A stretch of DNA of 64,000 nt from Lentisphaerota bacterium (GCA_016873675.1 VGWG01000002.1:1-64000); one strand, 5' to 3'; positions 17,228 to 26,311 are shown, counted from the first letter of the stretch. Made by a program: numbers and translations. The notes: generated from the sequence alone by a model not told the origin.

Positions 17228-17513
17228 GGCGACATCCTTTCTTATTGACACATTCCAACGCAGGGTGACCGTGCGCTGTTTGAAAGATTTGTCAGATTCT
17301 CGCACGTTTCATCGAAGGCGTCCAGTGCGATTTTTTTAATATTGATCGGTTGCAAGACCGCGTGTCATCCTCTACAATGGCGAATCACACGCTGCTTGAA
17401 ACGAACCGGCGGGAGGCATGCCGTCCGTTGTGACTATTCTGGAAGTCCCGTTCGGGAGCGGATCAACCGGGACGTGCGGCATGACGCGGAATTGAATAAC
17501 AGGAGACAGGGCG
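17228..17513. other. Divergent intergenic region
   Basis: 286 bases separate the secreted-protein gene (minus) from the DRTGG cassette (plus). It holds the strong plus-strand promoter at 17350-17378 and an AT-rich patch (ATTTTTTTAATATTGAT near 17330-17345). About 135 bases lie between the promoter and the first cassette start, leaving room for a leader, but I see no riboswitch or terminator structure there. Confidence 0.5.
17350..17378 (+). promoter_or_regulatory. Sigma-70-type promoter for the DRTGG/PHP cassette
   Basis: TTGCAA (17350-17355), a 17-base spacer, and TACAAT (17373-17378). Both boxes match well. It is the only good plus-strand promoter seen ahead of the cassette. Confidence 0.6.
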
Positions 17514-17855
17514 ATGAAACTTGAAGCGGTTGTCGGCGCGCTGGGATGCAAGGTGATTCACCGGGGCGGGAATTTTGATTCCAAGGAAATTCGGCACGTG
17601 GTGGCCTCGGATCTGATGAGCGATGTCTTGGTGGTGGACAAGGAGCATTTGCTGCTGGTGACCTCGCTGCCCTCGGATCAGACCATCCGCACGTCGGATA
17701 TCGTGGGCGCCCACGCCGTGCTGGTGGTGAACAACAAAACCCTCTCGGCCAGCATGGTAACGCTGGCACGCGAGATGGACGTGACGCTGATGCAGTCGTC
17801 CCTGTCCAAGTTCGATGCGTGTGTGATGATCGGCAAACTCATGAATCCAACATGA
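17514..17855 (+). CDS. DRTGG-domain protein
   Basis: 113 residues made of one DRTGG-type domain: VVGALGCKVIHRG, IRHVVASDLMSDVLVV, then AVLVVNNKTLSASMVTLAREM. Related domains sit in phosphotransacetylase and HPr-kinase N-termini and as stand-alone proteins beside [FeFe]-hydrogenase genes in clostridia and Thermotogae. They are thought to be ligand-sensing or regulatory; the ligand is unknown. An ATG with a GGAGACAGGG ribosome binding site gives the start. The stop overlaps the next start by ATGA, so translation is coupled. Confidence 0.9.
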   Translation: MKLEAVVGALGCKVIHRGGNFDSKEIRHVVASDLMSDVLVVDKEHLLLVTSLPSDQTIRTSDIVGAHAVLVVNNKTLSASMVTLAREMDVTLMQSSLSKFDACVMIGKLMNPT

Positions 17856-18790
17856 AGGCGATTCCCGTCAGTCCCGAGCAGTCCCCGCTGGTCATACTGG
17901 ATCTTCTGTTCAAGCTGAAGATCAAGGATGTGATGTCATCGCCGGTGATCACTGCGGCTCGGAAGGATTCGCTGCGCACGGTGCAGCATCTGATGCGCGA
18001 CAACCGGATCAGCGGCGTGCCGGTGGCTGAACGCGGCCGCCTGTTCGGCATCGCCAGCATCGACGACATCTTCCGGGCGCTGGAGGGCGGCTATATTGAT
18101 GATCCGGTGGAGCGCCACATGACGACCCAGATGGTGGTGTTGGAGGACGACATGCCGCTTTCCTTCGGCATCTCATATTTTGAGAAATTCAAGTTCGGGC
18201 GCTTTCCGGTACTGAACAGGGAGAACCGGCTGGTGGGGATTCTTTCGAGCCGCGATGTGAGCGCCTCGCTGCTGGTGGAACTGCACAACGAGTACCACAA
18301 ACTGGAAGCCAAGCTGCCGGTCTCGGTGGTCCGGGATGTCAATACGGTGACGCAGCAGTTCCGCGTGGAGCGGTTTGATTTTGAGAACGCGGGAAAAGTG
18401 GCGCATGCGATCAAGAAGATCCTGTCGGAGCAGGACTACCCGCCGGGGTTGATCCGGCGGGTGGCGGTGGCCGCCTACGAGATGGAGATCAACTTGGTGG
18501 TGCATTCGCTCGGAGGAACCTTCACTTTTCACATGGATCCGCATCAGGTGGAGTTGCTGGCTGCGGACGAGGGGCCCGGAATACCGAATGTAGACCAGGC
18601 GATGCAGGAGGGGTTCACCACGGCGAATGAATGGATCAAGTCGCTGGGGTTCGGCGCCGGCATGGGATTGACAAACATTCGGCGCAATGCCGATGAGTTT
18701 GACATTCAATCGGCGGTTGGACGAGGGACAACGGCGCGGGCGACCATCCTGTTGCAAACCGGGAAGGACGCGCCGCCCCAGACGCCGTAA
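17852..18790 (+). CDS. Two-CBS-domain protein with RsbW/RsbT-like ATPase domain
   Basis: 312 residues. The CBS pair spans about 20-145 (KDVMSSPVITA, ISGVPVAERGRLFGI, then FGRFPVLNRENRLVGILSSRDV). The C-terminal 120 residues form a GHKL ATPase of the anti-sigma type: N-box YEMEINLVVHS, G1 ADEGPGIPN and G2 GFGAGMGLTNIRRNADEF. CBS pairs usually sense adenine nucleotides, so this looks like an energy-sensing kinase or anti-sigma-like switch. There is no His phosphoacceptor or membrane segment. The ATG overlaps the upstream stop (ATGA). The partner is unknown; the neighbouring DRTGG and PHP proteins are candidates. Confidence 0.9.
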   Translation: MKAIPVSPEQSPLVILDLLFKLKIKDVMSSPVITAARKDSLRTVQHLMRDNRISGVPVAERGRLFGIASIDDIFRALEGGYIDDPVERHMTTQMVVLEDDMPLSFGISYFEKFKFGRFPVLNRENRLVGILSSRDVSASLLVELHNEYHKLEAKLPVSVVRDVNTVTQQFRVERFDFENAGKVAHAIKKILSEQDYPPGLIRRVAVAAYEMEINLVVHSLGGTFTFHMDPHQVELLAADEGPGIPNVDQAMQEGFTTANEWIKSLGFGAGMGLTNIRRNADEFDIQSAVGRGTTARATILLQTGKDAPPQTP

Positions 18791-18805
18791 CGGGGAGGAG
18801 TGATG

Positions 18806-19162
18806 ATGAAGGGACTTTCAGTGGCGGCGCTCCGGAGCGTGGAAGGCTGGCGCTGCGTGCAGGACGTCTGTGCCGCCACACAGGTGGAGACGGGGTTCAC
18901 GTCGGATCTGCTGAGCGATATTATGGCCAACGCGCCGGCACATGCGGCGCTGGTGACCCTGCAGGCGCATCTGAATACGCTGGCCGTGGCCTCGCTGGCG
19001 GGGGTTCATGCCGTTATCCTATGCAGCGGGCGCGAGGCGCCACCGGACATGCTGGCAGCGGCGCGCCGGGAAGGCATTCTGCTGCTGCAGACCAACGACA
19101 ACCAGTACCAGGCATCAATCAAGCTGGAAGCGGCGTTCCGGTCTGTATCCGGCGGCTCATGA
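18806..19162 (+). CDS. Second DRTGG-like protein
   Basis: 118 residues related in outline to the protein at 17514: a VEGWRCVQDVCAATQVETGF start, an FTSDLLSDIMANAP segment matching VASDLMSD, and a C-terminal AARREGILLLQTNDNQYQA. It is probably a diverged DRTGG/HPr-kinase-N-like sensor domain. The GGGGAGGAG ribosome binding site (18792-18800) favours the ATG at 18806 over 18803 or GTG 18800. It overlaps the PHP gene by ATGA. It is 15 bases after the CBS/ATPase gene. Confidence 0.85.
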   Translation: MKGLSVAALRSVEGWRCVQDVCAATQVETGFTSDLLSDIMANAPAHAALVTLQAHLNTLAVASLAGVHAVILCSGREAPPDMLAAARREGILLLQTNDNQYQASIKLEAAFRSVSGGS

Positions 19163-19872
19163 AACTGGATATGCACATTCATTCCTGCGTATCGCCCTGT
19201 GGCGCGCTGGAGATGTCGCCGTCGGCGATCGCCGCTGCTGCTGCGGCGGCCGGGATGGACGGAATCGCGCTGACCGACCACAACACGGCCTTGAACACGC
19301 CGGCCTGCGCCGAGGCGTGCCGCCGTGCGGGGCTGGCGTTTTTGGCGGGGGTGGAAGTCTGCACGGCGGAGGAGGCGCATGTCCTGTGCCTGTTCGACAC
19401 GGTGGATGTGGCGCTGGCGTTCGGGGCCGAGGTGTATGCGCAATTGCCGCAGGTGCGGAACCGTCCCGAGAAGATGGGGGATCAGGTCTACGTGGATGTC
19501 GAGGAGAACATCCTCGGCGAGGTCGAGCTTTACCTGGGAACCGGCTGTGCCTGGCCTCTGACCGAGGTGTGTCACCGTGTGCACGAGCGGGGCGGTCTGT
19601 TCATTCCATCGCACGTGACCCGGCCGCATAACAGCCTGCTTTCGCAACTGGGCATGATTCCCGATCTGCCTTACGACGCCCTGGAGGTGACGCCGGGCTA
19701 TGCGGCGGCTGGCCTCCCGGAATCGGTGTGGCGGCGCTATCCGCGGATGATGGCGTCCGATGCGCACCACCTCCGGGATATCGGCAGGCGGTGTGTGGAG
19801 CTTGAGGTGGCCTCGTGCGATGTGAGGCATGTGCGGGAAGCATTGGCGGCCACGCGGCCGGGGCCGACCTGA
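19159..19872 (+). CDS. PHP-domain metal-dependent phosphoesterase
   Basis: 237 residues. Metal ligands are visible in DMHIHSC (HxH), LTDHNTA, GVEVCTAEEAHVL, FIPSHVTRP and SDAHHL. Such stand-alone PHP proteins hydrolyse phosphate esters, for example histidinol phosphate or nucleotide-derived phosphates. In anaerobes a PHP gene often accompanies the DRTGG/ATPase genes next to trimeric hydrogenase operons. Here it closes the cassette with no hydrogenase following. Translationally coupled to the upstream gene by ATGA. Confidence 0.92.
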   Translation: MKLDMHIHSCVSPCGALEMSPSAIAAAAAAAGMDGIALTDHNTALNTPACAEACRRAGLAFLAGVEVCTAEEAHVLCLFDTVDVALAFGAEVYAQLPQVRNRPEKMGDQVYVDVEENILGEVELYLGTGCAWPLTEVCHRVHERGGLFIPSHVTRPHNSLLSQLGMIPDLPYDALEVTPGYAAAGLPESVWRRYPRMMASDAHHLRDIGRRCVELEVASCDVRHVREALAATRPGPT

Positions 19873-19881
19873 CTCGCGCGT

Positions 19882-20427
19882 CTACCGGAGTGCGAGCAAG
19901 CTGATCGCGAGGATGCCCGCGCCAACCAGCAGCGAGAGGGCGCCACCGGTCAGGCGGAGGGCTGGCGAACGCGCCGCGGCGTGGCAGGCCCTCCGCATGT
20001 ACCAAGGGTAGAGCATGAAGATCATCCCTTTGATGAGCGCCAGATAGGCGATGACCACCAGCACCAGACGCCAAGACGACGGGTGCGAGCGGCAGACCAG
20101 CAGCAGGGGCGCTGGAAAGAGCATCAGAATGCCGCCCCAGGCGCGACAGACAAGCAGATCGTCCATCCAATACCAGCTCAACGGGATGCAGACCAGAACC
20201 GCCAGCGGCAGAAAGCGCTTGAACGGATCGAGGAAGCTCAGCGGCATGGCCCACGCCGCCCATCCCGCGCCCACCCAGGCCAGCGCGGCCAGCAGGCGGC
20301 CCGCCCAGACGCTGCGGGGAAAGCTTTGCAGGGCGGCGGCGGCGTGGCGGCCGCCAACGAGGAGGAAGACACCGGGGACGGTGAGCAGCGTACCCAGAAT
20401 GAGTGACCAGTGGAAGGGTGTGGGCAT
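19882..20427 (-). CDS. Hypothetical integral membrane protein
   Basis: 181 residues with about five hydrophobic segments (WSLILGTLLTVPGVFLLVGG, LLAALAWVGAGWAAWAM, RFLPLAVLVCIPLSWYW, LMLFPAPLLLVC, VLVVIAYLALIKGMIF, and a C-terminal SLLVGAGILAISLLAL). No catalytic motif or known family is apparent. It begins 26 bases after ktrA on the same strand and may belong to that transcript. The ATG at 20427 was chosen over upstream in-frame starts because the N-terminus then sits just before the first membrane segment. Confidence 0.78.
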   Translation of the reverse strand: MPTPFHWSLILGTLLTVPGVFLLVGGRHAAAALQSFPRSVWAGRLLAALAWVGAGWAAWAMPLSFLDPFKRFLPLAVLVCIPLSWYWMDDLLVCRAWGGILMLFPAPLLLVCRSHPSSWRLVLVVIAYLALIKGMIFMLYPWYMRRACHAAARSPALRLTGGALSLLVGAGILAISLLALR

Positions 20428-20453
20428 GACAGAACTTTCGTGGTTCGAATGGA

Positions 20454-21122
20454 TCAATTATCGTGAGCCAGATCGTCGATCTTCTTGTCGGACCCGAATA
20501 CGAGCAGGCGGTCCTCACGCTGAATCCTCTCGTCGCCGTTGGCGATGATGAGCTGGCGGGGGAGACGGGGGTCTTCCGCGAGGCGGCGGATGGCCAGCAC
20601 GGTGACGCCGTATTTCTGGCGTACGGAGGCCTCGGCCAGGGTCTGGTCGACCAGAAAATCGGGCGCCGCAACCTCGGCGACGCTGATACCGTCGGCGATC
20701 TCGAACAGGTCGATCGGATTGCGGGCGAGCAGCGAACGGGCCAGCCGGGCGGCGCGGTCCTTGTTCGGGTAGACCACGATGTCGGCCCCGACCCGCTTGA
20801 GCACCTTGCCGTGCATGTCCGAGACGGCTTTGGCGACCACTGTGGGGATGCCCAGTTCCTTGCAGTTGACTGTGGCCATGATGCTGCCCTCGACGTTGCT
20901 TCCGATGGCGACAACCACAGTGTCGCAATCCTGGAAGCCGGCGTCGGTCAGCGAGCGGGGATTGGTGGCGTCGCCCTGAACGGCCTTGGTCACGTATTCC
21001 GACATCTCCTGAACCGTCTCGCGGTTCTCGTCAATCAGGAGGACCTCGGCCCCCTTCTCCGCGAGCGACCCCGCGAGTGACTGTCCGAAGCGTCCCGCGC
21101 CGATGATGCCGATTCGTTTCAT
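20454..21122 (-). CDS. ktrA: KtrA/TrkA-type potassium channel regulatory subunit
   Basis: 222 residues: an N-terminal RCK Rossmann domain with GIIGAGRFGQSLA and the acidic residue in LLIDENRE, then AVQGDATNP and DTVVVAIGSN, and a C-terminal RCK_C domain (about 135-215). It binds nucleotide or dinucleotide in the cytoplasm and gates the partner channel. A GAGGGA ribosome binding site precedes the ATG. It follows ktrB by 33 bases, the usual pairing. Confidence 0.94.
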   Translation of the reverse strand: MKRIGIIGAGRFGQSLAGSLAEKGAEVLLIDENRETVQEMSEYVTKAVQGDATNPRSLTDAGFQDCDTVVVAIGSNVEGSIMATVNCKELGIPTVVAKAVSDMHGKVLKRVGADIVVYPNKDRAARLARSLLARNPIDLFEIADGISVAEVAAPDFLVDQTLAEASVRQKYGVTVLAIRRLAEDPRLPRQLIIANGDERIQREDRLLVFGSDKKIDDLAHDN

Positions 21123-21155
21123 GGTGGTATCCCTCGTTGTGTTGGCCTGACCCGT

Positions 21156-22535
21156 TCAGCCGACGACGACCTCTTCCTCGGGGTAGCTGATCCGCTGGCC
21201 GACGTCCTGCGTGCCGATCACCAGCGCCGCTGTCAGCGGCCCGAGTCGGCCGATGAACATGCACAGAATGAGGATCAGCCGGCCGGCCGATGACAGCGTG
21301 GGTGTCGTATCGAGCGAAAGCCCGACCGTGCCGAAGGCCGATACGGTCTCAAAAAACAGCCGATCCGATCCGTCGGTGCCGGCGGCGGGTGTTTCGGTGA
21401 ACAGGAGCAGGCCGAAGAAGAACAAGACCGCGAAAATGCTCAGCGCGAAGATCACGGTCGCCTCACGCACCACCGCCACCGGTATGGTGCGATCATTCAA
21501 CTGGGTTTCGCGGCGGCCGCGCAGCATCGCCGCAATGGTGAGGATGAGGATGACCAGCGCGGTGATCTTGATGCCTCCGGCTGTCGATCCCGGCGCGCCG
21601 CCGATGAACATCAGGGGGATGTGCAAAAAACGTCCGGCGACGGAGAAGGACTCCATCGGCACGACGTTGAACCCCGCCGTCCGGGGGGTCACGGCGCTGA
21701 AGATGGCGCTGGTCAGCCGGGTTTCGGGCGACATGCCGGCAAAGGCCGCGTTCCAGTCGGTGGCCAGAAACAGGAGGGTGGACACGAGCAGCAACAACAC
21801 CGTGGTGGCCAGAACAAGCCGGGTGTGGAGCGATACCCGTCCGCGGGTCTTGCGGTTCCGGCGCCAGAACTTGAACGAACTGAGGTTGTAAATGACCAGA
21901 AAACCCAGTCCGCCAAAGACGATGAGCGTGCATATCGTACCCAGATAGACCGGATCGCCTTGAAACGAAATCAGCGAATCGCTGTGGAGCGAAAATCCGG
22001 CGTTGCAGTAGGCGCTGACGGCGTGAAAGATCCCGTAGTAGGCGGCCTGTTCACTATCGTGGCCCGCTCCAATGTAGCGCCAGGCGAGAATGGCCGCGCC
22101 CGCGCCCTCAAAGAGCAGGGTGAACAGCAGCGAGCGCCGCAGCAGCGATGGCAGGCCGCGGACCTCCTCAATGCCGAATGAGTTGATCAGCACGAACTCG
22201 TTCTGCACGCTGAGGCGCCGCCCGACCAGAACGAGCAGAAAAGTGCCCAGCGTCATGATGCCGATGCCGCCGATCTGGATCAAAGCGAGAATGACGATCT
22301 GGCCGAAGAACGAGAAATGGGTCCCCGTGTCGACCACCGTCAGCCCGGTTACGCAACAGGCGCTGGTCGCGGTGAACAGGGCCGTCAGCGCATCCGTCCA
22401 CTGACCCGCGGCCGATGCCCACGGCGTCGCCAGCAAGAGGGTACCCAGCAGAATAGTCCCCGCAAAAGCGCCGGCGATCAGCCACTGGGGCTTCAGGATG
22501 ACCCGTTTGCGAGCCTTTTTTAGAATATCCTTCAT
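21156..22535 (-). CDS. ktrB: KtrB/TrkH-type potassium uptake channel
   Basis: 459 residues. Four pore loops are visible: CCVTGLTVVDTG, SAYCNAGFSLHSDS, VTPRTAGFNVVPM and SAFGTVGLSLDTTP, each with the key Gly of the potassium filter. Several membrane segments flank each loop. With KtrA it forms an ion-gradient-linked potassium uptake system in the inner membrane. The ATG at 22535 gives the family N-terminus KDILKKARKRV; the much longer open frame upstream has no similarity and overlaps the next gene. Order ktrB-ktrA-membrane protein on the minus strand. Confidence 0.94.
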   Translation of the reverse strand: MKDILKKARKRVILKPQWLIAGAFAGTILLGTLLLATPWASAAGQWTDALTALFTATSACCVTGLTVVDTGTHFSFFGQIVILALIQIGGIGIMTLGTFLLVLVGRRLSVQNEFVLINSFGIEEVRGLPSLLRRSLLFTLLFEGAGAAILAWRYIGAGHDSEQAAYYGIFHAVSAYCNAGFSLHSDSLISFQGDPVYLGTICTLIVFGGLGFLVIYNLSSFKFWRRNRKTRGRVSLHTRLVLATTVLLLLVSTLLFLATDWNAAFAGMSPETRLTSAIFSAVTPRTAGFNVVPMESFSVAGRFLHIPLMFIGGAPGSTAGGIKITALVILILTIAAMLRGRRETQLNDRTIPVAVVREATVIFALSIFAVLFFFGLLLFTETPAAGTDGSDRLFFETVSAFGTVGLSLDTTPTLSSAGRLILILCMFIGRLGPLTAALVIGTQDVGQRISYPEEEVVVG

Positions 22536-22728
22536 GCTCTGTAGACGCGGATCACGAGGAGAAACGACTCTCCTGCGCGGCCATGTAAACCAACTCCGTC
22601 GAAATGCGTGCCGTGAAGTGTGATTAAGATGAGCTGAAAAGTCAAGATATTCAACATTGTCGCGCGATTTGCCTTTATTTTCAGACCAAAGCGGTATATT
22701 ATGCCAGGCAATCGTGTGGAACCCGGAT

Positions 22729-23766
22729 ATGCCTCCAGTCAGCATCAGCTTTGTCATACCCACCTTGAACTCCGCCCAAACCCTGGAGGCGTGCCTGGCT
22801 TCCATCCTCGCCCAGCGGGCGCCGCGGGAGACGTACGAGATCGTGATCGCGGATGCCGGCTCCTCTGACGACACGCGCGTGATCGCGCGGCGTCTGGGCG
22901 TGGACACGATCGTCGAAAACCTGCTGAAGACCGGCGAGGCCGGCAAGGCCGCGGGAATCAAGGCCTCCTCCGGCGAGCTGATCGCGCTGGTGGACAGCGA
23001 CAACATACTGCCGGACGCGGCCTGGCTGGAGCGGATGACCGCGCCCTTCCGCGACCGCGACATCGTGGCGTGCGAGCCGCTGGAATACACCGCACGGCGC
23101 GGTGATCCGGCCTTGACCCGCTACTTTGCGCTGCTGGGCATGAACGATCCGCTCTGCCTGTTTGTCGGCAACTACGACCGCCGGTGCGCGGTCACCGGCC
23201 GGTGGACGGGGCTGGCGGTGCATCAACAGGACCTGGGCGGGTATCTCAAGCTGACGCTGACCGAGGAGACGCTGCCCACGATCGGCGCCAACGGCTTTGT
23301 CTTCCGGCGCAGCCTCCTGAGCCATGTGGCGTGGGACCCCTATTTCTTTGACATTGACGTGATGCATCAGGCGGTGCGAGCGGGCTTCCGGCATGTCGCC
23401 AAGGTCAAGACCGGCATCGTGCATCTCTACTGCGCCAGCCTCTCCGCATTCGCCCGCAAGCAGCGCCGGCGCATCCGAGACTTTCTGTTCTTCGCCCAGG
23501 AGAAGCAGCGTACCTATCCGTGGAATCGCCAGAAGAAGGCGGGCATTGTACGGTTCGTTCTGGCAACCGCCCTCATTCTTCCGTTGGTCTGGCAGGCGTT
23601 GGCCGGCTGCCGCCGCCGTCCCGACCGCGCCTGGCTCTACCACCTGCCCGTCTGCTGGATCACCCTCTGGATCTACGGCATCGGCGCCCTGCGCAAGACA
23701 CTGGGCTTGCCGCAGGCGCCGGTGGCGCGTCACGGCTGGCAAAAGGGGAGAAGCGCGAACGCATGA
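22729..23766 (+). CDS. GT2-family glycosyltransferase
   Basis: 345 residues. GT-A fold: SISFVIPTLNSAQTLEACL, then the nucleotide-sugar and metal site VDSDNILPDAAWLERM (DxD-like DSD), and a C-terminal hydrophobic pair (FVLATALILPLVWQALAG and WITLWIYGIGAL). It transfers a sugar to a lipid-linked acceptor at the membrane. It opens the polysaccharide locus and is divergent from ktrB. The ATG at 22729 begins directly at the fold; there is no good ribosome binding site. Confidence 0.9.
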   Translation: MPPVSISFVIPTLNSAQTLEACLASILAQRAPRETYEIVIADAGSSDDTRVIARRLGVDTIVENLLKTGEAGKAAGIKASSGELIALVDSDNILPDAAWLERMTAPFRDRDIVACEPLEYTARRGDPALTRYFALLGMNDPLCLFVGNYDRRCAVTGRWTGLAVHQQDLGGYLKLTLTEETLPTIGANGFVFRRSLLSHVAWDPYFFDIDVMHQAVRAGFRHVAKVKTGIVHLYCASLSAFARKQRRRIRDFLFFAQEKQRTYPWNRQKKAGIVRFVLATALILPLVWQALAGCRRRPDRAWLYHLPVCWITLWIYGIGALRKTLGLPQAPVARHGWQKGRSANA

Positions 23767-23803
23767 AGGGCAAAGACGCCGTGTCACAAGATGAGGTGAT
23801 TTC

Positions 23804-26311
23804 ATGATCAAGCGGAGCAGCTATTTAAAGAGCGAGTGGGGAACGCTTCTCGGGCTGGGGCTGTTTGCCCTTTGCATGAGTTATGTCTTTTTTTCCGTAC
23901 TGACTGAATATGCAGCTTTGGTTTCAGCGGATTCGGGCCCGTTCTACAATCAGGCGCACGGGACGACGGTGTTGGAGGGGTTGCTGAACGGAGGGGGCTT
24001 CACGCCGCAACTTCTGTATTGGCTTGTTCTGCCTCCGCTCTATGTGCATGATTTGACCTATGTGATTGATTCATTGGTTTTGGCGCTGGCAGGCGTCTAT
24101 TATCTGCGCGGCTGCCGGATCCACCCGCTGGCCGCCTGGTTTGGCGGATTGGCCCTGGGATTGAGCGGCTATACGTTTACGCTGTTTTCGGCGGGTCATC
24201 GCGGCTATTTTCACATGTTTTCCTGCGCGGTGTGGGCGTTCGGATTATTGCTTCGCTGTTTTGAAACCAGAAGGCTCTTCTATTTCGCGATGCTGGGTCT
24301 GGTCTTTGCCTGGGGTTCGACTTATCAGCCCGACGTTCTGGTGCTGGTGGGCGGTCTGGCGGGCGCGTATGCGATGTGGCTGACCGTCCGGTCGCGGCGT
24401 GCGAACGAGGGGTTTTGGAAGACATCGGTTTCCGTCTGGCCCCGGTTCGTGATTTCGGTCCTGGTGCTGGCGTTGGTCGGGTATGGAGGGATTCGGACCG
24501 CGCTGACGACTCACATCGCCGGACGTGACGCGCAGATAGCGGGCGTTTCCGTGGAAGCACTGAAGAACAAGCCAGCTCCGGCGGCTCGGACGGAGGCGGA
24601 TAAGCGCCAGCGCTGGTTTTTTGCCACCAATTGGAGCCTGCCACCGGAGGACATGCTGGAATTCGTCGTGCCCGGGGTGTTTGGCGACGAATCCATGCAG
24701 AAGCCCTATCCCTATTGGGGGCGGTTGGGACGTCCGAGCGACGAGGTGTTCCAGAAGGGTCGCATGATGCCGAATTATCGTCAGCATACGGTCTATCTAG
24801 GTGTGGTGTCGGTATTGTTTGCGATTTTCGGGGTCATGGCGTGGATCGTCCGAAAAAGGGAGACCCCGCATGCGGCACGCCCTCCGATTCCCGATTCCCG
24901 ATTCCCGGTTCCCGATCATGCGGATGTCCCGTTCTGGATGGCCGTGTGGGTCATCTGCCTGCTTTTGGCGATGGGGCGCTATACGCCGTTCTACCGGTTG
25001 TTCTTTTCCATCCCGTACATGGATTACATTCGCGCACCGGTGAAGTTCCTGCACCTGGTGGAGATTGCGACCGCCCTGCTGGCGGGATTCGGATTGGATC
25101 GTTTCATCCGGTCGGATCACGCGGGGGAGCGCCGCAGACTGGTGTGGCTGAGCGGCGGGCTGGCAGGCTTGTTGTTGATCGTTATGCTCGCGATGATGAT
25201 TGCCAAACCATGGGCCATTCGTCATATCTCCGAATTGGGCCTAGGTCCCGTGGCGCGCGGGTTGGGCGACTATGCGGTGCATAATCTGATCCGCTCCGTT
25301 GGCTTTGCCGTGGCCGTCGCCGCTGCGGTTTGGCTGGTATCCCGAAAGGCGGGACGGCAGGCCACGTGGGCGGCCTGCGCGATTCTGATCCTCGCAGTCG
25401 TTGACCAGTCTATGGTCGCGCGCCGGTATGTCCGGGTGCTTGATATGAAGCCGTTCTACCACGCGAACAGCGTGGTGCGGACGATTCAGAAGATACAGGA
25501 TGGCCCCTACGTCGGCATGGTCAATTATGCCACGGCCAACGCCTTCACCGAGGATTGGTTCAGCGCGGCGCTCGCCGTCGGGGGCATCCAGAATCGGGCA
25601 CCCGCGCCGGGGGAGCAGGAAACTCCCCAGGGCAAGCTGTTCGTGGCACTGCAGCGGGATCCGCTCCGTCTCTGGCAGGTGTTTCGTGTCAACTACGTTG
25701 TGGCGACCCGACGGATGTGTGAGCCCTTCCTGCGGTCCGGCGTGTTGACGCCGGTGTTCGATTTTGACCTGGGGCCGGGGTTCGTGCGTCAGGTGCAGCC
25801 CCATGAGAAATCGCTCCTCCTGGCGCGGCTGCCGAACGCCCCGTCCGGTCCCCGTTTGCTGACCCGCTGGACGGGCGGTATTCCGGTGGATGAGCAGATT
25901 GCCGCGCTCGCCGGCGGAACAAACACTGTCACCGACGCGCCCGCATCACCGGATTCGATGTCGTCTGATGCGGGGACGCTCCGCGTGGCTGCGGTCAGGG
26001 GCGTCGGCGGGAGCCTGTCCACGCGCATCCAGGTTTCTGCCAGGGTGGGGAGCCTGCTCGTCTTCGCCGAACGGTTGGCGGATGGACACGAGGTGCTGCT
26101 CGACGGAAAACGCGTTACGCGTTACGTGGTGGACGCCCTCTGGCCGGCGATGCTCATCCCGCCGGGAGAGCACACAGTTGTGCTCAGACACAAGCGGGCC
26201 TATGCCAGTCCGCTTGTGAGCGGAGCCACGGCGCTGACCATTCTGGCGTGGTGGATCGTCGTCCGGTGCGCGCCCCTCCGTCCGAAGCGAGATACTGGAA
26301 ATCCGGCATGA
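23804..26311 (+). CDS. YfhO-like polytopic membrane protein
   Basis: 835 residues. About 12 hydrophobic segments occupy residues 15-560 (FALCMSYVFFSVLTEYAAL, GLSGYTFTLFSAGHRGYFHMF and others) with an early SADSGPFYNQA acidic loop like that of GT-C membrane glycosyltransferases. A C-terminal soluble domain is about 270 residues. YfhO relatives transfer or modify sugars on envelope polymers. A loop near residue 365 is encoded by a heptanucleotide tandem repeat (24886-24913). The GAGGTG ribosome binding site supports the ATG. Its stop overlaps the flippase start. Confidence 0.8.
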   Translation: MIKRSSYLKSEWGTLLGLGLFALCMSYVFFSVLTEYAALVSADSGPFYNQAHGTTVLEGLLNGGGFTPQLLYWLVLPPLYVHDLTYVIDSLVLALAGVYYLRGCRIHPLAAWFGGLALGLSGYTFTLFSAGHRGYFHMFSCAVWAFGLLLRCFETRRLFYFAMLGLVFAWGSTYQPDVLVLVGGLAGAYAMWLTVRSRRANEGFWKTSVSVWPRFVISVLVLALVGYGGIRTALTTHIAGRDAQIAGVSVEALKNKPAPAARTEADKRQRWFFATNWSLPPEDMLEFVVPGVFGDESMQKPYPYWGRLGRPSDEVFQKGRMMPNYRQHTVYLGVVSVLFAIFGVMAWIVRKRETPHAARPPIPDSRFPVPDHADVPFWMAVWVICLLLAMGRYTPFYRLFFSIPYMDYIRAPVKFLHLVEIATALLAGFGLDRFIRSDHAGERRRLVWLSGGLAGLLLIVMLAMMIAKPWAIRHISELGLGPVARGLGDYAVHNLIRSVGFAVAVAAAVWLVSRKAGRQATWAACAILILAVVDQSMVARRYVRVLDMKPFYHANSVVRTIQKIQDGPYVGMVNYATANAFTEDWFSAALAVGGIQNRAPAPGEQETPQGKLFVALQRDPLRLWQVFRVNYVVATRRMCEPFLRSGVLTPVFDFDLGPGFVRQVQPHEKSLLLARLPNAPSGPRLLTRWTGGIPVDEQIAALAGGTNTVTDAPASPDSMSSDAGTLRVAAVRGVGGSLSTRIQVSARVGSLLVFAERLADGHEVLLDGKRVTRYVVDALWPAMLIPPGEHTVVLRHKRAYASPLVSGATALTILAWWIVVRCAPLRPKRDTGNPA
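24886..24913. repeat. Four tandem GATTCCC heptamers inside the YfhO-like gene
   Basis: GATTCCC three times, then GGTTCCC. The unit is 7 bases, so gain or loss of one copy would shift the reading frame. Encodes part of a cytoplasmic or periplasmic loop (PIPDSRFPVPD). Confidence 0.85.

Noticed and set aside
22536-23090. N-terminal extension of ktrB by 185 residues
   Set aside because: The extension overlaps the divergent GT2 gene and has no similarity to the channel family; ATG 22535 gives the normal N-terminus.
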